From Micromonospora purpureochromogenes (GTDB lineage Bacteria; Actinomycetota; Actinomycetes; Mycobacteriales; Micromonosporaceae), in assembly GCF_900091515.1 (NCBI RefSeq), contig NZ_LT607410.1, positions 1,116,001 through 1,180,000 of the forward strand: 64,000 nucleotides of DNA, read 5' to 3'. A program made the position numbers and the translations under genes. This document shows, one piece after another, positions 44,822 through 53,255 of the stretch. A model generated the notes under the pieces. It worked only from the letters and a program-made list of their open reading frames with translations. It had not been told where the DNA came from and made no database searches. The stretch's first letter is position 1; each line of letters opens with the position of its first letter.

Positions 44822-45550
44822 TCAGGCGTGCTCCGCCCGGACCGGTCGTGGGGAGTGCTCCGCCTCCGGCAGCGACCGCGACGGCGGGACCACGAACTTG
44901 TAGCCCACCTGGCGGACCGTGCCGATCATCGACTCGTACTCCGAGCCGAGCTTGGCCCGCAGCCGCCGGACGTGCACGTCCACCGTCCGGGTGCCGCCGA
45001 AGTAGTCGTACCCCCAGACCTCGCGGAGCAGCTGGTCCCGGGTGAAGACCCGGCCCGGGTGCTGGGCCAGGAACTTCAGCAGCTCGAACTCCTTGTAGGT
45101 GAGGTCGAGCGGCCGGCCCTTGAGCTTGGCCGCGTAGGTGTCCGGGTCGATGGTCAGCTCGCCGGCCCGGATCGAGCCGCCCGCGCCGGCGGTGGCGTTG
45201 CTGAGCCGGCCGACCGCGAGGCGCAACCGGGCCTCCACCTCGGCCGGACCGGCGCTGGCCAGGATGACGTCGTCCACGCCCCAGTCGGCGTTCAACGCGA
45301 TCAGCCCCGCCTCGGTCACCACCGCCACCAGCGGCACGCCGAGGCCGGTGGCGTGCAGCATCCGGCAGGTCGCGCGCGCCTCGCTCAGCTCGGACCGCGC
45401 GTCCACCAGCACCGCGTCCGGGCTCGGACCGGCGACCAGGGTGCGCACGTCACGGGGTGCCGTGCGGACCGAGTGCGGCAGCAGGTCGAGCGCCGGCAGC
45501 ACTGCCGATGGTTCACCTGCGCGCGCGGTCACCAGCAACAGGATCTCCAC
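44822..45550 (-). CDS. glnR: Nitrogen response regulator GlnR (orphan OmpR-type)
   Basis: 242 residues. The receiver half starts [32 protein letters not shown] and has VLVDARSEL around the pseudo-phosphorylation Asp, as in GlnR of actinobacteria, which has no kinase partner. The C-terminal winged helix ([28 protein letters not shown]... [18 protein letters not shown]) binds DNA. GlnR controls nitrogen assimilation. GTG 45550 has a GGAGGTGAT site. Its neighbourhood (mshD, pst, sulfurtransferase) is the conserved GlnR context. Confidence 0.9.
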   Translation of the reverse strand: MEILLLVTARAGEPSAVLPALDLLPHSVRTAPRDVRTLVAGPSPDAVLVDARSELSEARATCRMLHATGLGVPLVAVVTEAGLIALNADWGVDDVILASAGPAEVEARLRLAVGRLSNATAGAGGSIRAGELTIDPDTYAAKLKGRPLDLTYKEFELLKFLAQHPGRVFTRDQLLREVWGYDYFGGTRTVDVHVRRLRAKLGSEYESMIGTVRQVGYKFVVPPSRSLPEAEHSPRPVRAEHA

Positions 45551-45742
45551 ACGATCACCTCCGTCCGGCGGCGGCGAAGCCGCGCGCGACCAGCGGCAGC
45601 CCGGAGGGCGTGGCGCTGCGAACTGGCGTGGGTCCCGGCGTCGCTGACGGGCGGGTAACGGCTTGAGCGTAACCGATGGCCCAGGTGAGCCCCGCTCATC
45701 CTTTCCTGTTTGTCTGATGTGCCCATGATCGCGCCGCAGGTT

Positions 45743-45758
45743 TTAACGTTGCCGAAAC
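45743..45758 (+). promoter_or_regulatory. Possible GlnR binding site
   Basis: TTAAC-GTTGCC-GAAAC fits the gTnAC-n6-GaAAC GlnR box at most positions. It lies 43 nt before the membrane-protein start and about 195 nt upstream of glnR. A pair of GTAAC (45655 and 45669) lies nearer glnR. Confidence 0.4.
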
Positions 45759-45800
45759 CGTGACCTCCGCCGGAGCCACCTGGTCTGGCACGATCGGGGC

Positions 45801-46847
45801 GTGTTTCCCTCCAGCTCGCCCGAAGCCGGCCGTGACCCGTGGCCCGACGACCCCCGTTCGGGCCCGGCCGGCCCCGCCCGTGGCCTTCCGCCCGGCCCGC
45901 GCACCGGGCCGACCGACGACGGTGAGCCGCGGCGGGAGCGCGGGCCGCGCCGGGCCCGCAAGGGCGGCGCGCCCCGCCGGCCCGACGACGAGCCGGCGGA
46001 GCCGGAGGCGGAGGTCGTCGAGCCGGTCGACGTGCGCAAGCCGCTCTCACTGACCGTCGCGGGCTTCGCCGCGCTGCTCGGGGTGGGCCTGGTGCTCGGC
46101 GCCCAGACCGCCGGGCCGGGGCACCGGCTGCCCTTCGCCTTCATCGTCTTCGGCGTGCAGCTGCTCTTCGTCCTCGCCTGGACGATGGCCATGCGCCCGC
46201 CCGCCCTGCTGCTGGTCGCGGTGGTCAGCGCTGCCGTCGCCGGCGCGGCGGACGTCGCCGCGGTGCAGTCGGACATCGCCGCTCTCGCGCCGCTCGGCTA
46301 CGTCGCGGCGGGCGGATTCCTGCTCGGCGTGCTGGGTCAGCTCGTCCGCCGGGTGGACCGGATCCGGGTCACCGACTCGCTCGGCACCACCCTGCTCATC
46401 GTGGTCGGGGTGGTCGCGTTCGCCACCCTGATCACGCTCAGCCGGATCCCGGCCGGCACCCAGGCGATCACCGTCTGCCTGGCCGCCACCGGCGTCGCGC
46501 TCACCGTCGCCCGGCTCACCGACGCCGTGCTGCCCTGGCCCCGGCTCGCCCCGCAGGTGCCGCGGGGCGCGGCCGGCGTGGTGGCCGGGGCGATGATCGG
46601 CACCCTGACCAGCGCGGTGCTCGGGAGCTACCTGGTCGGCTTCACCCCGACCAGCGCCGCGCTGATCGGCCTGGTCACCGCCGCCACCGCCGTGCTGGCC
46701 GACCTCGCCGTCGGGTACGCCGAGGCGGGCCGCCTGATGGCCGGCGAGCCGCCGACGCTGTGGATCGCCCGGCACATGCAGGGTCCGCTCGGCGGGTTCG
46801 CGCTCGCCGCGCCGGCCGCGTACGCCATGTGCGTGCTGTTCCTCTGA
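45801..46847 (+). CDS. Conserved integral membrane protein
   Basis: 348 residues. The first ~75 are a Pro/Arg/Glu-rich cytoplasmic tail, followed by about nine hydrophobic segments filling the rest, ending AAPAYAMCVLFL. No motif I can assign to a transporter or enzyme family. GTG 45801 has CACGAT 6 nt upstream, the same variant hexamer and spacing as the gene at 49424. It is divergent from glnR. Confidence 0.72.
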   Translation: MFPSSSPEAGRDPWPDDPRSGPAGPARGLPPGPRTGPTDDGEPRRERGPRRARKGGAPRRPDDEPAEPEAEVVEPVDVRKPLSLTVAGFAALLGVGLVLGAQTAGPGHRLPFAFIVFGVQLLFVLAWTMAMRPPALLLVAVVSAAVAGAADVAAVQSDIAALAPLGYVAAGGFLLGVLGQLVRRVDRIRVTDSLGTTLLIVVGVVAFATLITLSRIPAGTQAITVCLAATGVALTVARLTDAVLPWPRLAPQVPRGAAGVVAGAMIGTLTSAVLGSYLVGFTPTSAALIGLVTAATAVLADLAVGYAEAGRLMAGEPPTLWIARHMQGPLGGFALAAPAAYAMCVLFL

Positions 46848-46953
46848 CCTACGGTTGAGCGTCACGCCGCTCGGGTACCAACGGTGCGCCGCACCGGTGG
46901 CGCGGTGGACACGGACGTCGCGGGACAGCGACGGCGACGGACGAGGAGGCGGC

Positions 46954-47742
46954 GTGGCAGAGGCGTACCCCGCGTACGAGGAGCGTCCCCGGCGGCGGGG
47001 GCGCAAGGTGCTGGTCACGCTGGTCGTCCTCCTGCTGCTCCTGGTCGGGCTGCTGGTCGTGGCCGACCGGGTGGCGGCCGGGGTGGCCGAGCGCGCCATC
47101 GCCGACCAGGTGAAGCAGGAGGTCGCCAAGCAGGACGCCCAGTCCGCCCCGCCCAAGGTCGACGTCGGCGGCTTCCCGTTCCTGACCCAGGTGCTCGCCG
47201 GCCGCTACGAGCGGATCTCCATCGTGCTGACCGACGTGCGGGGTTCGGTCGAGGGCAACGCGGTGAGCGTGCCCCGGTTGGACGTGGACGCCCGGAACGT
47301 GCGGGCCTCGCTGGACACCCTCCGCTCGGGCAGCGGCGACGTGGTCGCCGAGAAGGTCGACGGCACCGGCACCGTCACGTACGACAGCCTGGCCGCCCTG
47401 CTGGACCGCCCCGGTCTGAAGCTCGGCGAGCAGAACGGCAAGCTCGCCGTGACCGCCCCGGTGGACATCCTCGGGCAGAAGCTCACCGTCACCGGCACCG
47501 CCGACGTGACCGTGGCCGAGGGCAACAAGGTCGCACTGCGCTTCAACGACCTGACCGCCGAGGGGCTGCCGGCGGTGCCGCTGGCCCGGACGCTGCTGAG
47601 CAACTACGCCAAGGGCATCTCGATCGACGTGCCCCTGCCCGAGCTGCCGTTCCAGCTCAACGTCCGCAAGGTCGAGCCCCGGCCGGAGGGGCTGGTGGTG
47701 ACCGCCGACGCGGCGAACGTACCGATCAACTCGGCCCGCTGA
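46954..47742 (+). CDS. LmeA-like phospholipid-binding protein (DUF2993)
   Basis: 262 residues from GTG 46954, which has GAGGAGG upstream. A short charged N-terminus precedes one signal-anchor (VLVTLVVLLLLLVGLLVVAD). The exported part has the DUF2993 pattern: VGGFPFLTQVLAGRYERISI and repeated V(D)VP(R) beta-strand units, ending LPFQLNVRKVEPRPEGLVV. Mycobacterial LmeA binds phospholipids and helps lipomannan maturation; a similar envelope role is likely. Confidence 0.85.
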   Translation: MAEAYPAYEERPRRRGRKVLVTLVVLLLLLVGLLVVADRVAAGVAERAIADQVKQEVAKQDAQSAPPKVDVGGFPFLTQVLAGRYERISIVLTDVRGSVEGNAVSVPRLDVDARNVRASLDTLRSGSGDVVAEKVDGTGTVTYDSLAALLDRPGLKLGEQNGKLAVTAPVDILGQKLTVTGTADVTVAEGNKVALRFNDLTAEGLPAVPLARTLLSNYAKGISIDVPLPELPFQLNVRKVEPRPEGLVVTADAANVPINSAR

Positions 47743-47754
47743 CCGGGCAACCGC

Positions 47755-47786
47755 ACGACGGCCCGGCCGCCCGGCCGGGCCGTCGT
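47755..47786 (+). terminator. Hairpin terminator after the LmeA-like gene
   Basis: A perfect stem of about 14-15 bp (47755-47769 with 47772-47786) with almost no loop, 12 nt past the stop. Confidence 0.7.
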
Positions 47787-47834
47787 CGTGTCCCGCATGC
47801 TGGTCGGGCCGGTGGCGCTCTCCGGGACGGCTGC

Positions 47835-47840
47835 TAGGCT
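47835..47840 (+). promoter_or_regulatory. -10 hexamer of the leader-peptide transcript
   Basis: TAGGCT, 8 nt before ATG 47849; the same hexamer is used at the NUDIX gene. The transcript should begin at or next to the leader-peptide start codon. Confidence 0.6.
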
Positions 47841-47848
47841 CCCTGCTC

Positions 47849-47926
47849 ATGGGGACGCACCTCACCAAACGGCGCGCGGTCGACCTGTGCCGCGTGGCCA
47901 CCTGCCTGTGTCGCTCCGTCATCTGA
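47849..47926 (+). CDS. Cys-rich leader peptide (25 aa) upstream of the sulfurtransferase
   Basis: Translates to 25 residues: MGTHLTKRRAV then DLCRVATCLCRSVI. Three Cys codons in eight positions (14, 19, 21) match the CRVxxCLCR-type leader peptides found before sulfur genes in actinobacteria, where ribosome stalling at Cys codons reports cysteine supply. It is leaderless by its -10 spacing. It ends 205 nt before the sulfurtransferase, leaving room for alternative RNA structures. Too short for ordinary gene calling. Confidence 0.82.
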   Translation: MGTHLTKRRAVDLCRVATCLCRSVI

Positions 47927-48130
47927 CGGCGGGGCTGTCTCCGGCCGCCTAGCGGCCAACCGGCTTCAGGGTCTCTCCACCCTCCGGTGCTCTTCCCACC
48001 CGCACGCCCGGCAGCGGCGCCGTCGCACGAACCCGTGATCCGTTCCTCTATGGGTCCCGCGCGTGGTGCGACAATCACCGATTTCGATCCCGCGCTGGCT
48101 CACCATCCATCCTCACCAGGGAGTGATTCG

Positions 48131-48979
48131 ATGAGTCGCGACACCGCACTCGTCTCGGCCGAGTGGGCCGAGAAGAACATCGACGCCCCGGGCGTCGTCT
48201 TCGTCGAGGTCGACGAGGACACCTCGGCGTACGACACCGGCCACATCGCCGGCGCGATCAAGCTGGACTGGCGGACCGACCTGCAGGACCCGGTCCGTCG
48301 GGACTTCGTCAACAAGACCCAGTTCGAGGCGCTGCTCTCCGAGCGGGGCATCGCCAACGACGACACCGTGATCCTCTACGGCGGCAACAACAACTGGTTC
48401 GCCGCGTACGCCTACTGGTACTTCAAGCTCTACGGCCACCGCGACGTCAAGCTGCTCGACGGCGGCCGCAAGAAGTGGGAGCTGGACGCCCGCCCGCTGG
48501 TCGCCGACCCGGTGACCCGCCCCCGGACCCAGTACGTCGCGCAGGAGCCGGACGCCTCGATCCGCGCCTTCCGCGACGAGGTGGTCGACGCCATCGGCAC
48601 CAAGAACCTGGTCGACGTGCGCAGCCCCGACGAGTACGCCGGCCGGCTGCTCGCCCCCGCCCACCTGCCGCAGGAGCAGGCGCAGCGGGCCGGCCACGTG
48701 CCCACCGCGATCAGCGTGCCGTGGTCGAAGGCGGCCAACGAGGACGGGACCTTCAAGTCCGACGACGAGCTGCGCCGGATCTACGCCGACGCCGGGCTGG
48801 ACGACGGCAAGGAGACCATCGCCTACTGCCGGATCGGTGAGCGCTCCTCGCACACCTGGTTCGTGCTCCAGGAGCTGCTCGGCCACCGCAACGTGAAGAA
48901 CTACGACGGATCCTGGACCGAGTACGGCTCGCTGGTCGGCGTGCCGGTGGCGCTCGGCGACGAGCCCGGGGAGGCCTGA
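48131..48979 (+). CDS. Thiosulfate sulfurtransferase (rhodanese)
   Basis: 282 residues, two rhodanese domains: SAEWAEKNIDAPGVVFVEVDEDTSAYDTGHIAGAI opens the first, VDVRSPDEYAGR the second. The active-site loop YCRIGERSSHTW carries the persulfide-forming Cys. It transfers sulfur from thiosulfate or similar donors. AGGGAG precedes ATG 48131. It is the first structural gene after a Cys-rich leader peptide and 1 nt before DUF1416. This is the actinobacterial CysA/SseA type. Confidence 0.93.
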   Translation: MSRDTALVSAEWAEKNIDAPGVVFVEVDEDTSAYDTGHIAGAIKLDWRTDLQDPVRRDFVNKTQFEALLSERGIANDDTVILYGGNNNWFAAYAYWYFKLYGHRDVKLLDGGRKKWELDARPLVADPVTRPRTQYVAQEPDASIRAFRDEVVDAIGTKNLVDVRSPDEYAGRLLAPAHLPQEQAQRAGHVPTAISVPWSKAANEDGTFKSDDELRRIYADAGLDDGKETIAYCRIGERSSHTWFVLQELLGHRNVKNYDGSWTEYGSLVGVPVALGDEPGEA

Positions 48980-48980
48980 G

Positions 48981-49301
48981 ATGACTGCACCCACCGCCGC
49001 AGGTTGCGCCGCTCCGGACCAGGCCGCGCCGCTGCCGGCCAGCCTGGACCTGGAGAAGGAAACCGTCATCACCGGTGTGGTCCGCTCCGACGCGGGCGAG
49101 ATCGTGCCGGGCGCGTACGTCCGGCTGCTCGACTCGACCGGTGAGTTCACCGCCGAGGTGGTCACCTCCCCGGCCGGGCAGTTCCGGTTCTTCGCCGCGC
49201 CGGGCAGCTGGACCCTGCGGGCGCTGTCCCGGCACGGCAACGGCGACACCGCCGTGACCGCCGGACGGGGCATCAACGAGGTCTCCGTGACCGTCGCCTG
49301 A
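48981..49301 (+). CDS. DUF1416 family protein (SseC-like)
   Basis: 106 residues, starting 1 nt after the sulfurtransferase stop, hence one operon. Beta-rich carboxypeptidase-regulatory-like fold: VITGVVRSDAGEIVPGAYVRLLD and GQFRFFAAPGSWTLRALS. The family is always found next to the rhodanese and is called SseC in mycobacteria. A Cys near the start (AAGCAAPD) could take part in sulfur handling. The biochemical role is not known. Confidence 0.9.
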   Translation: MTAPTAAGCAAPDQAAPLPASLDLEKETVITGVVRSDAGEIVPGAYVRLLDSTGEFTAEVVTSPAGQFRFFAAPGSWTLRALSRHGNGDTAVTAGRGINEVSVTVA

Positions 49302-49317
49302 CCCACGCTCTGATCGG

Positions 49318-49357
49318 CCCGGGGCCGGTCACCCCACCCGGGGTGACCGGCCCCGGC
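49318..49357 (+). terminator. Strong terminator of the sulfurtransferase operon
   Basis: GGGGCCGGTCACCCC (49321-49335) pairs perfectly with 49340-49354 around an ACCC loop, extended by two outer C-G pairs. Confidence 0.8.
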
Positions 49358-49423
49358 CGTCCGCCCGGCTGCCCGTCGCAGGGGGCGGCCGGCCCGACGG
49401 CGGGCGCGTGACACGATGGGCGG

Positions 49424-50266
49424 GTGAGCGGTGCTGTCCAGGCGGGGTGGGCCCCGCCGAGTGGTCCTGGCGAGCCGGCGCCCACCCGAGGGTGGCCGCG
49501 CTGGCTGCTGGCGGTGACCGTGCTCTGGGCGGTGCTGCTGGGGGCGCTGACCTGGTGGTCCGTGCGGCACGACCCGCCGACCGTGCGCGAGCAGCGCACC
49601 CTCGCCGAGGCCGGACCGGTGGCCGACCGGGCGGTCGGCCGCCTCGTCGCCGCCACCGGTGACGGAGCCTGGCAGTTGGCCGCGCCGCGGCTCGACCGGG
49701 GCTGTCGGGTCACCCCGATGGACGACGGCGCGTCGCTGGCCCGGGACCTGGACGTGGTGGTGGCCGAGGGCGGGGAACGGGCGCTGCTGGAGGCGGTCGC
49801 CGGACGGCTCCCGGCGGACTGGCGCGCCGGCGTCCACCTCGGCTCCGACGGTCCGCGGCTGCGGGCCGACGCCGGTGACTTCGTCGCGGTGCACGGCCGG
49901 GTGGTTACCCCCGGCCGGGTCCGGCTGACCGTGGACACCGGCTGCCGCCCGGACGACGTGGCATACGCGACACTCCTTCCCGGCTACGCCGGCGAGCCGG
50001 CCCTGGACGAGGCGCTGCGCGCGCTCGGTCGCCCGGCGGGCACCCGGGAACAGGTCGTCGCGCCCTGCCCCGGCGGCGGGGTCGCCCGGACCGCCTGGGT
50101 CGCCGCCGGTGCCGCACCGGCGTCGCTGGCGGGGTTGAAGCCGCTGGCCGCCGGCCGCGCGGTGGTCGACACCCCCGAGGTGTACGCCTACCGGCGCGGC
50201 ACGGCCCTCGTCCTGGCCGACGCGACCGGCGAGCAGGTCCGGGTCTCCGCCTCCACCGGCTGCTGA
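49424..50266 (+). CDS. Membrane-anchored hypothetical protein
   Basis: 280 residues. A short Pro-rich N-terminus is followed by one membrane helix (WLLAVTVLWAVLLGALTWW) and an extracytoplasmic domain of ~230 residues. It contains four Cys (RGCRV, TGCRP, APCPGG and the C-terminal TGC) that could form two disulfides. No family recognised. GTG 49424 has CACGAT 6 nt upstream. The last codons TGC TGA start a tandem repeat in the DNA. Confidence 0.7.
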   Translation: MSGAVQAGWAPPSGPGEPAPTRGWPRWLLAVTVLWAVLLGALTWWSVRHDPPTVREQRTLAEAGPVADRAVGRLVAATGDGAWQLAAPRLDRGCRVTPMDDGASLARDLDVVVAEGGERALLEAVAGRLPADWRAGVHLGSDGPRLRADAGDFVAVHGRVVTPGRVRLTVDTGCRPDDVAYATLLPGYAGEPALDEALRALGRPAGTREQVVAPCPGGGVARTAWVAAGAAPASLAGLKPLAAGRAVVDTPEVYAYRRGTALVLADATGEQVRVSASTGC

Positions 50267-50368
50267 TCCCGCTCGGCGCCCGGCGCGGTCAGCGCTGCTG
50301 ATCCCCGCGACGCCCGCGCGGCCAGCGCTGCTGTTCCACCTCGGCGCCGGCGCCGGCGCGGTCAGCGG
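50261..50368. repeat. Three decaying tandem repeats
   Basis: Units at 50261-50295 (35 nt), 50296-50328 (33 nt) and 50329-50368 (40 nt) each begin TGCTG and end GTCAGCG or GCCAGCG. The array fills the whole gap between two convergent genes and enters both coding ends. Confidence 0.6.
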
Positions 50369-52419
50369 TGGTGCCGCTTGTCATGCGGGGTGCGGCTGCG
50401 GCCGAGGGCGTCCACCAGGCCCCACCGGCCGGGGATGTCGAGCAACTCCACCCGGCCCATGCCCTCCGGCACCGCCGGATCGATGATCAGGTGATCGCCC
50501 TGCGGCTCCAGCCCGAGCATCACCCGCAGCAGCAGCAGGGGCGTCCCGGCCGACCAGGCCTGCGGACTGCACGCCGTGGGGTACTGCACCGGGTACTCGG
50601 TGAGGCGGCGGTCGTAGCCGGCGAACGCCTCCGGGAGCCGTCCGTTGAAGTACCGGGAGGCGCTGAGCATGCCGTCGCAGATGCGTCCGGCCTCCTCCCG
50701 GAAGCCGTACCGGGCGAGGCCCCAGGCGATGAAGGCGTTGTCGAACGGCCAGACCGTCCCGACGTGGTAGCCGACCGGGTTGTACCGCCCCTGGTCGCTG
50801 GCGAGCGTGCGTACCCCCCAGCCGGAGAAGAGCAGGGGGTCGAGCAGGAGGCGAGCGATCCGCTCGGCCCGGGACTCGTCCACGATGCCGCTCCACAGCA
50901 GGTGCCCCATGTTGGAGGAGAGCGCGTCCACGTGCCGCCCCTCCGGGTCGAGGGCGAGCGCGAAGTACTCGCGCTCGGGGATCCAGAAGTCCCGGTTGAA
51001 GCGCTCCTTGAGGGCGGCGGCCTCGCGTTCCAGCCGCTCGGCGTAGGCGGGGTCGTTCCAGAACAGCCGGGCCATCCGGGCGCCGCGCAGCTTCGCGTCG
51101 TACGCGTACCCCTGGAGCTCGCAGGTGGCCCGGGGGAAGCCCGGCAGCCGGCCGTCGGAGTAGGAGATCGAGTCCCACGAGTCCTTCCAGCACTGGTTCT
51201 CCAGGCCGGTGTCCGGGTTGCGGGTGCGGTACCAGAGGTAGCCCGTGCCGAGCAGGTCGCCGTAGCTGTCGATCCAGGCCAGCGCCGCCCGGGCCGGGAA
51301 CTCCAGCTTCCGCACCAGGTCGGCGTCGCCGGTCCACCGTTCGTACTCGTCGAGCAGGATCAGGAAGAGCGGGGTGGAGTCGGCGGAACCGTAGTAGGGC
51401 GAGTGCGGCTGCTCCTCGAAGCCGGCCGTCTCGCCGTAGCGCAGCTCGTGCAGGATCTTGCCCGGCTCCTCGTCCCGGAAGTCGTCCAGGCGGTGACCCT
51501 GCAACCCCGCCAGCATCGTGATGGTCGGCGGGATCAGCTCGGGCAGGAACGGCAGCACCTGGAGCGAGGTGAGGATGCTGTCCCGACCGAAGAGGGTCAT
51601 GAACCAGGGCAGGCCCGCGGCGAGCAGCCGTACCCGGAGGGTGATCGATTCATAGCGCAGTGCGGCCAGGTCGTTGAGACTCTGCCGGTACGCCGTGGCC
51701 AGCGGCTCGCAGTCGCAGCCCAGTTTGGGCGCGCCGTCAACCAGTTCCTGCTGCTCCGCCAGGATGGCGGCGGGGCTGCGGCTGCCACTCAGCGGGGTGG
51801 TCGCGCGGAAGTCCTCCCCGCGGGCGCCGTAGATCAACGCCGACACGTGCAGCCGGGTGGTCCACTCGGCGTGCGGGCCGATGAGGATCATCCAGGTCAT
51901 CCCGCCCGGGTCCACCTCGGCGGGGGCGGTGCTGGTGATCACGGTCTCCCGGTGGAACGCCTCCCGCCGGTAGGTGAGCTTCAGTTCGTTCTCGCCGACC
52001 GTGGCGGTGGTCCGGCCCGCCTTGGTCCGCTTGTGTTTGATCTCGAAGAGGTCGGCGAAGTCGGAACCCATCTCCAGCCGGAGCTTGAACCGCATCTCCC
52101 GCTCGGAGTGGTTGAGCACGGTGAGTTCCTCGCCCAGGCTGCCGCCGATGGCCCGGCGGCGGATCACCGACACCTTGGCGTCGAGGTAGTGCGTCGGCTC
52201 GCCGGGGACGAGGAAGTACCGGGTCCGGTGGGACTGCGAGTCGTCGATCGAGAGGGCGTGCAGCCGCTCCCCGTCGAGGGTCAGCAGCCAGGTGGAGAGG
52301 AAGCGGGTGTCGAACGAGAAGAGCCCGGTGGGGAAGTCGAACGACGGCTCGATGTCACCGCGGTGGTCGCAGACGACGAAGGTGTTGCCGTCGAGGATGC
52401 TGACCAACTGCCTCATCAT
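50362..52419 (-). CDS. Amylo-alpha-1,6-glucosidase / glycogen debranching family protein
   Basis: 685 residues. The N-terminal beta-rich GDE domain (about 1-230) begins LVSILDGNTFVVCDHRGDI and has FDFPTGLFSFDTRFLS. The C-terminal (alpha/alpha)6 domain shows GLPWFMTLFGRDSI (catalytic Asp region), NQCWKDSWDSI and NPVGYHVGTVWPFDNAFIAWGL. It should hydrolyse alpha-glucosidic bonds in glycogen or a related glucan. The ATG overlaps the stop of the upstream SCP2 gene, so the pair is translationally coupled. Confidence 0.88.
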   Translation of the reverse strand: MMRQLVSILDGNTFVVCDHRGDIEPSFDFPTGLFSFDTRFLSTWLLTLDGERLHALSIDDSQSHRTRYFLVPGEPTHYLDAKVSVIRRRAIGGSLGEELTVLNHSEREMRFKLRLEMGSDFADLFEIKHKRTKAGRTTATVGENELKLTYRREAFHRETVITSTAPAEVDPGGMTWMILIGPHAEWTTRLHVSALIYGARGEDFRATTPLSGSRSPAAILAEQQELVDGAPKLGCDCEPLATAYRQSLNDLAALRYESITLRVRLLAAGLPWFMTLFGRDSILTSLQVLPFLPELIPPTITMLAGLQGHRLDDFRDEEPGKILHELRYGETAGFEEQPHSPYYGSADSTPLFLILLDEYERWTGDADLVRKLEFPARAALAWIDSYGDLLGTGYLWYRTRNPDTGLENQCWKDSWDSISYSDGRLPGFPRATCELQGYAYDAKLRGARMARLFWNDPAYAERLEREAAALKERFNRDFWIPEREYFALALDPEGRHVDALSSNMGHLLWSGIVDESRAERIARLLLDPLLFSGWGVRTLASDQGRYNPVGYHVGTVWPFDNAFIAWGLARYGFREEAGRICDGMLSASRYFNGRLPEAFAGYDRRLTEYPVQYPTACSPQAWSAGTPLLLLRVMLGLEPQGDHLIIDPAVPEGMGRVELLDIPGRWGLVDALGRSRTPHDKRHHR

Positions 52420-52796
52420 CCTGACCGTCCGACCTGCTCGCGGGCGGTCTCCCGAGGATCCCGGGCGCCCGGCGGGTCGGGGAGGAACCGGCGGAAGGCG
52501 AGAATGAGCGCCGAGTTGCCCCCGAAGGTGCTCTCATTGCGCAGGACCGCGGATATGGCCTCGGCCCGGCCGGTGACCAGCCGCTCGAAGAGGTCCGCGC
52601 TGCTGCTCCAGATGGCGTCCGCGGGGCCGCGGACCCGGTTGACGATGACTTTGCCGGGGCTCATCTGGACCAGCCAGTGGTCGGTGCGGTTGTCGGTGGT
52701 GAGCTCGATCTGGATCGTCCCGGTGAACGGGGTGCGCAGCACCGCCGGGGCGCGCGCCGGCAGCGATGCGAAGAACTCCTCTATCGCCTCGTTCAC
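52416..52796 (-). CDS. SCP2 sterol-binding domain protein
   Basis: About 126 residues from GTG 52796, which has TACCAT 6 nt upstream; a TTG at 52817 would add seven. The SCP-2 pattern is visible: GTIQIELTTDNRTDHWLVQMSPGKVIVNR, DAIWSSSADLFERLVTGRAEAISAVLRNESTFGGNSALI. SCP2 domains bind lipids or other hydrophobic ligands. Its 4-nt overlap with a glycogen-debranching-type enzyme is unexpected. Confidence 0.83.
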   Translation of the reverse strand: MNEAIEEFFASLPARAPAVLRTPFTGTIQIELTTDNRTDHWLVQMSPGKVIVNRVRGPADAIWSSSADLFERLVTGRAEAISAVLRNESTFGGNSALILAFRRFLPDPPGARDPRETAREQVGRSG

Positions 52797-52875
52797 ATCC
52801 GAATGGTAGGCAGTCAACGGACATGTCGGGACGGTATTGGTACTCCACGCAGATCGGACATGGCATCCCGGTCGG

Positions 52876-53238
52876 TCAATAGACCAGTGCCTGGGCCCCC
52901 TCCGTCATCGCCTCCTCGACGAAGACGGCCGCGCCCGCTATGCGTATCCCGGGCAGCACGTCGCCGGGGCCGATGTCCCGGCGGGCGGCGCACTGGGTGC
53001 AGGCGGTGACCCGACCGGTGGTGAGGATGACGTGCAGCAGCTCCGCCAGCGGGGCGGAGTGCGGCAGCTCGAACTGCTCCGCCCGACCGGGGAGGGCGAA
53101 CCAGGTTGACTCGCCGGTCAGCCAGAGCGACACCTCCACTCCGGCTGCGGCGGCGGTGGCGGCGACCGTGAAGGCCTGGGCGCACCGTTCCGGCGCGTCC
53201 GCCCCGGCGGTGGCCTTGACGACGAGAGTGCGAGCCAT
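52876..53238 (-). CDS. DsrE family protein
   Basis: 120 residues with a DsrE/TusD-like fold: ARTLVVKATAGADAPERCAQAFTVAATAAAAGVEVSLWLTGE at the start, and a CTQC pair in VTACTQCAARRDIGPGDVLPG. DsrE proteins move sulfur as persulfides; the CxxC Cys is a candidate carrier. TATGCT is 7 nt before the ATG at 53238, and this -10 overlaps that of the divergent gene. Confidence 0.86.
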   Translation of the reverse strand: MARTLVVKATAGADAPERCAQAFTVAATAAAAGVEVSLWLTGESTWFALPGRAEQFELPHSAPLAELLHVILTTGRVTACTQCAARRDIGPGDVLPGIRIAGAAVFVEEAMTEGAQALVY

Positions 53239-53245
53239 GACCCCC

Positions 53246-53255
53246 AGCATAGGAT
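53246..53255. promoter_or_regulatory. Overlapping divergent -10 hexamers
   Basis: Minus-strand TATGCT (53251-53246) and plus-strand TAGGAT (53250-53255) share two base pairs. The two leaderless genes they drive start 21-24 bp apart, so simultaneous use is sterically impossible. Confidence 0.6.
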
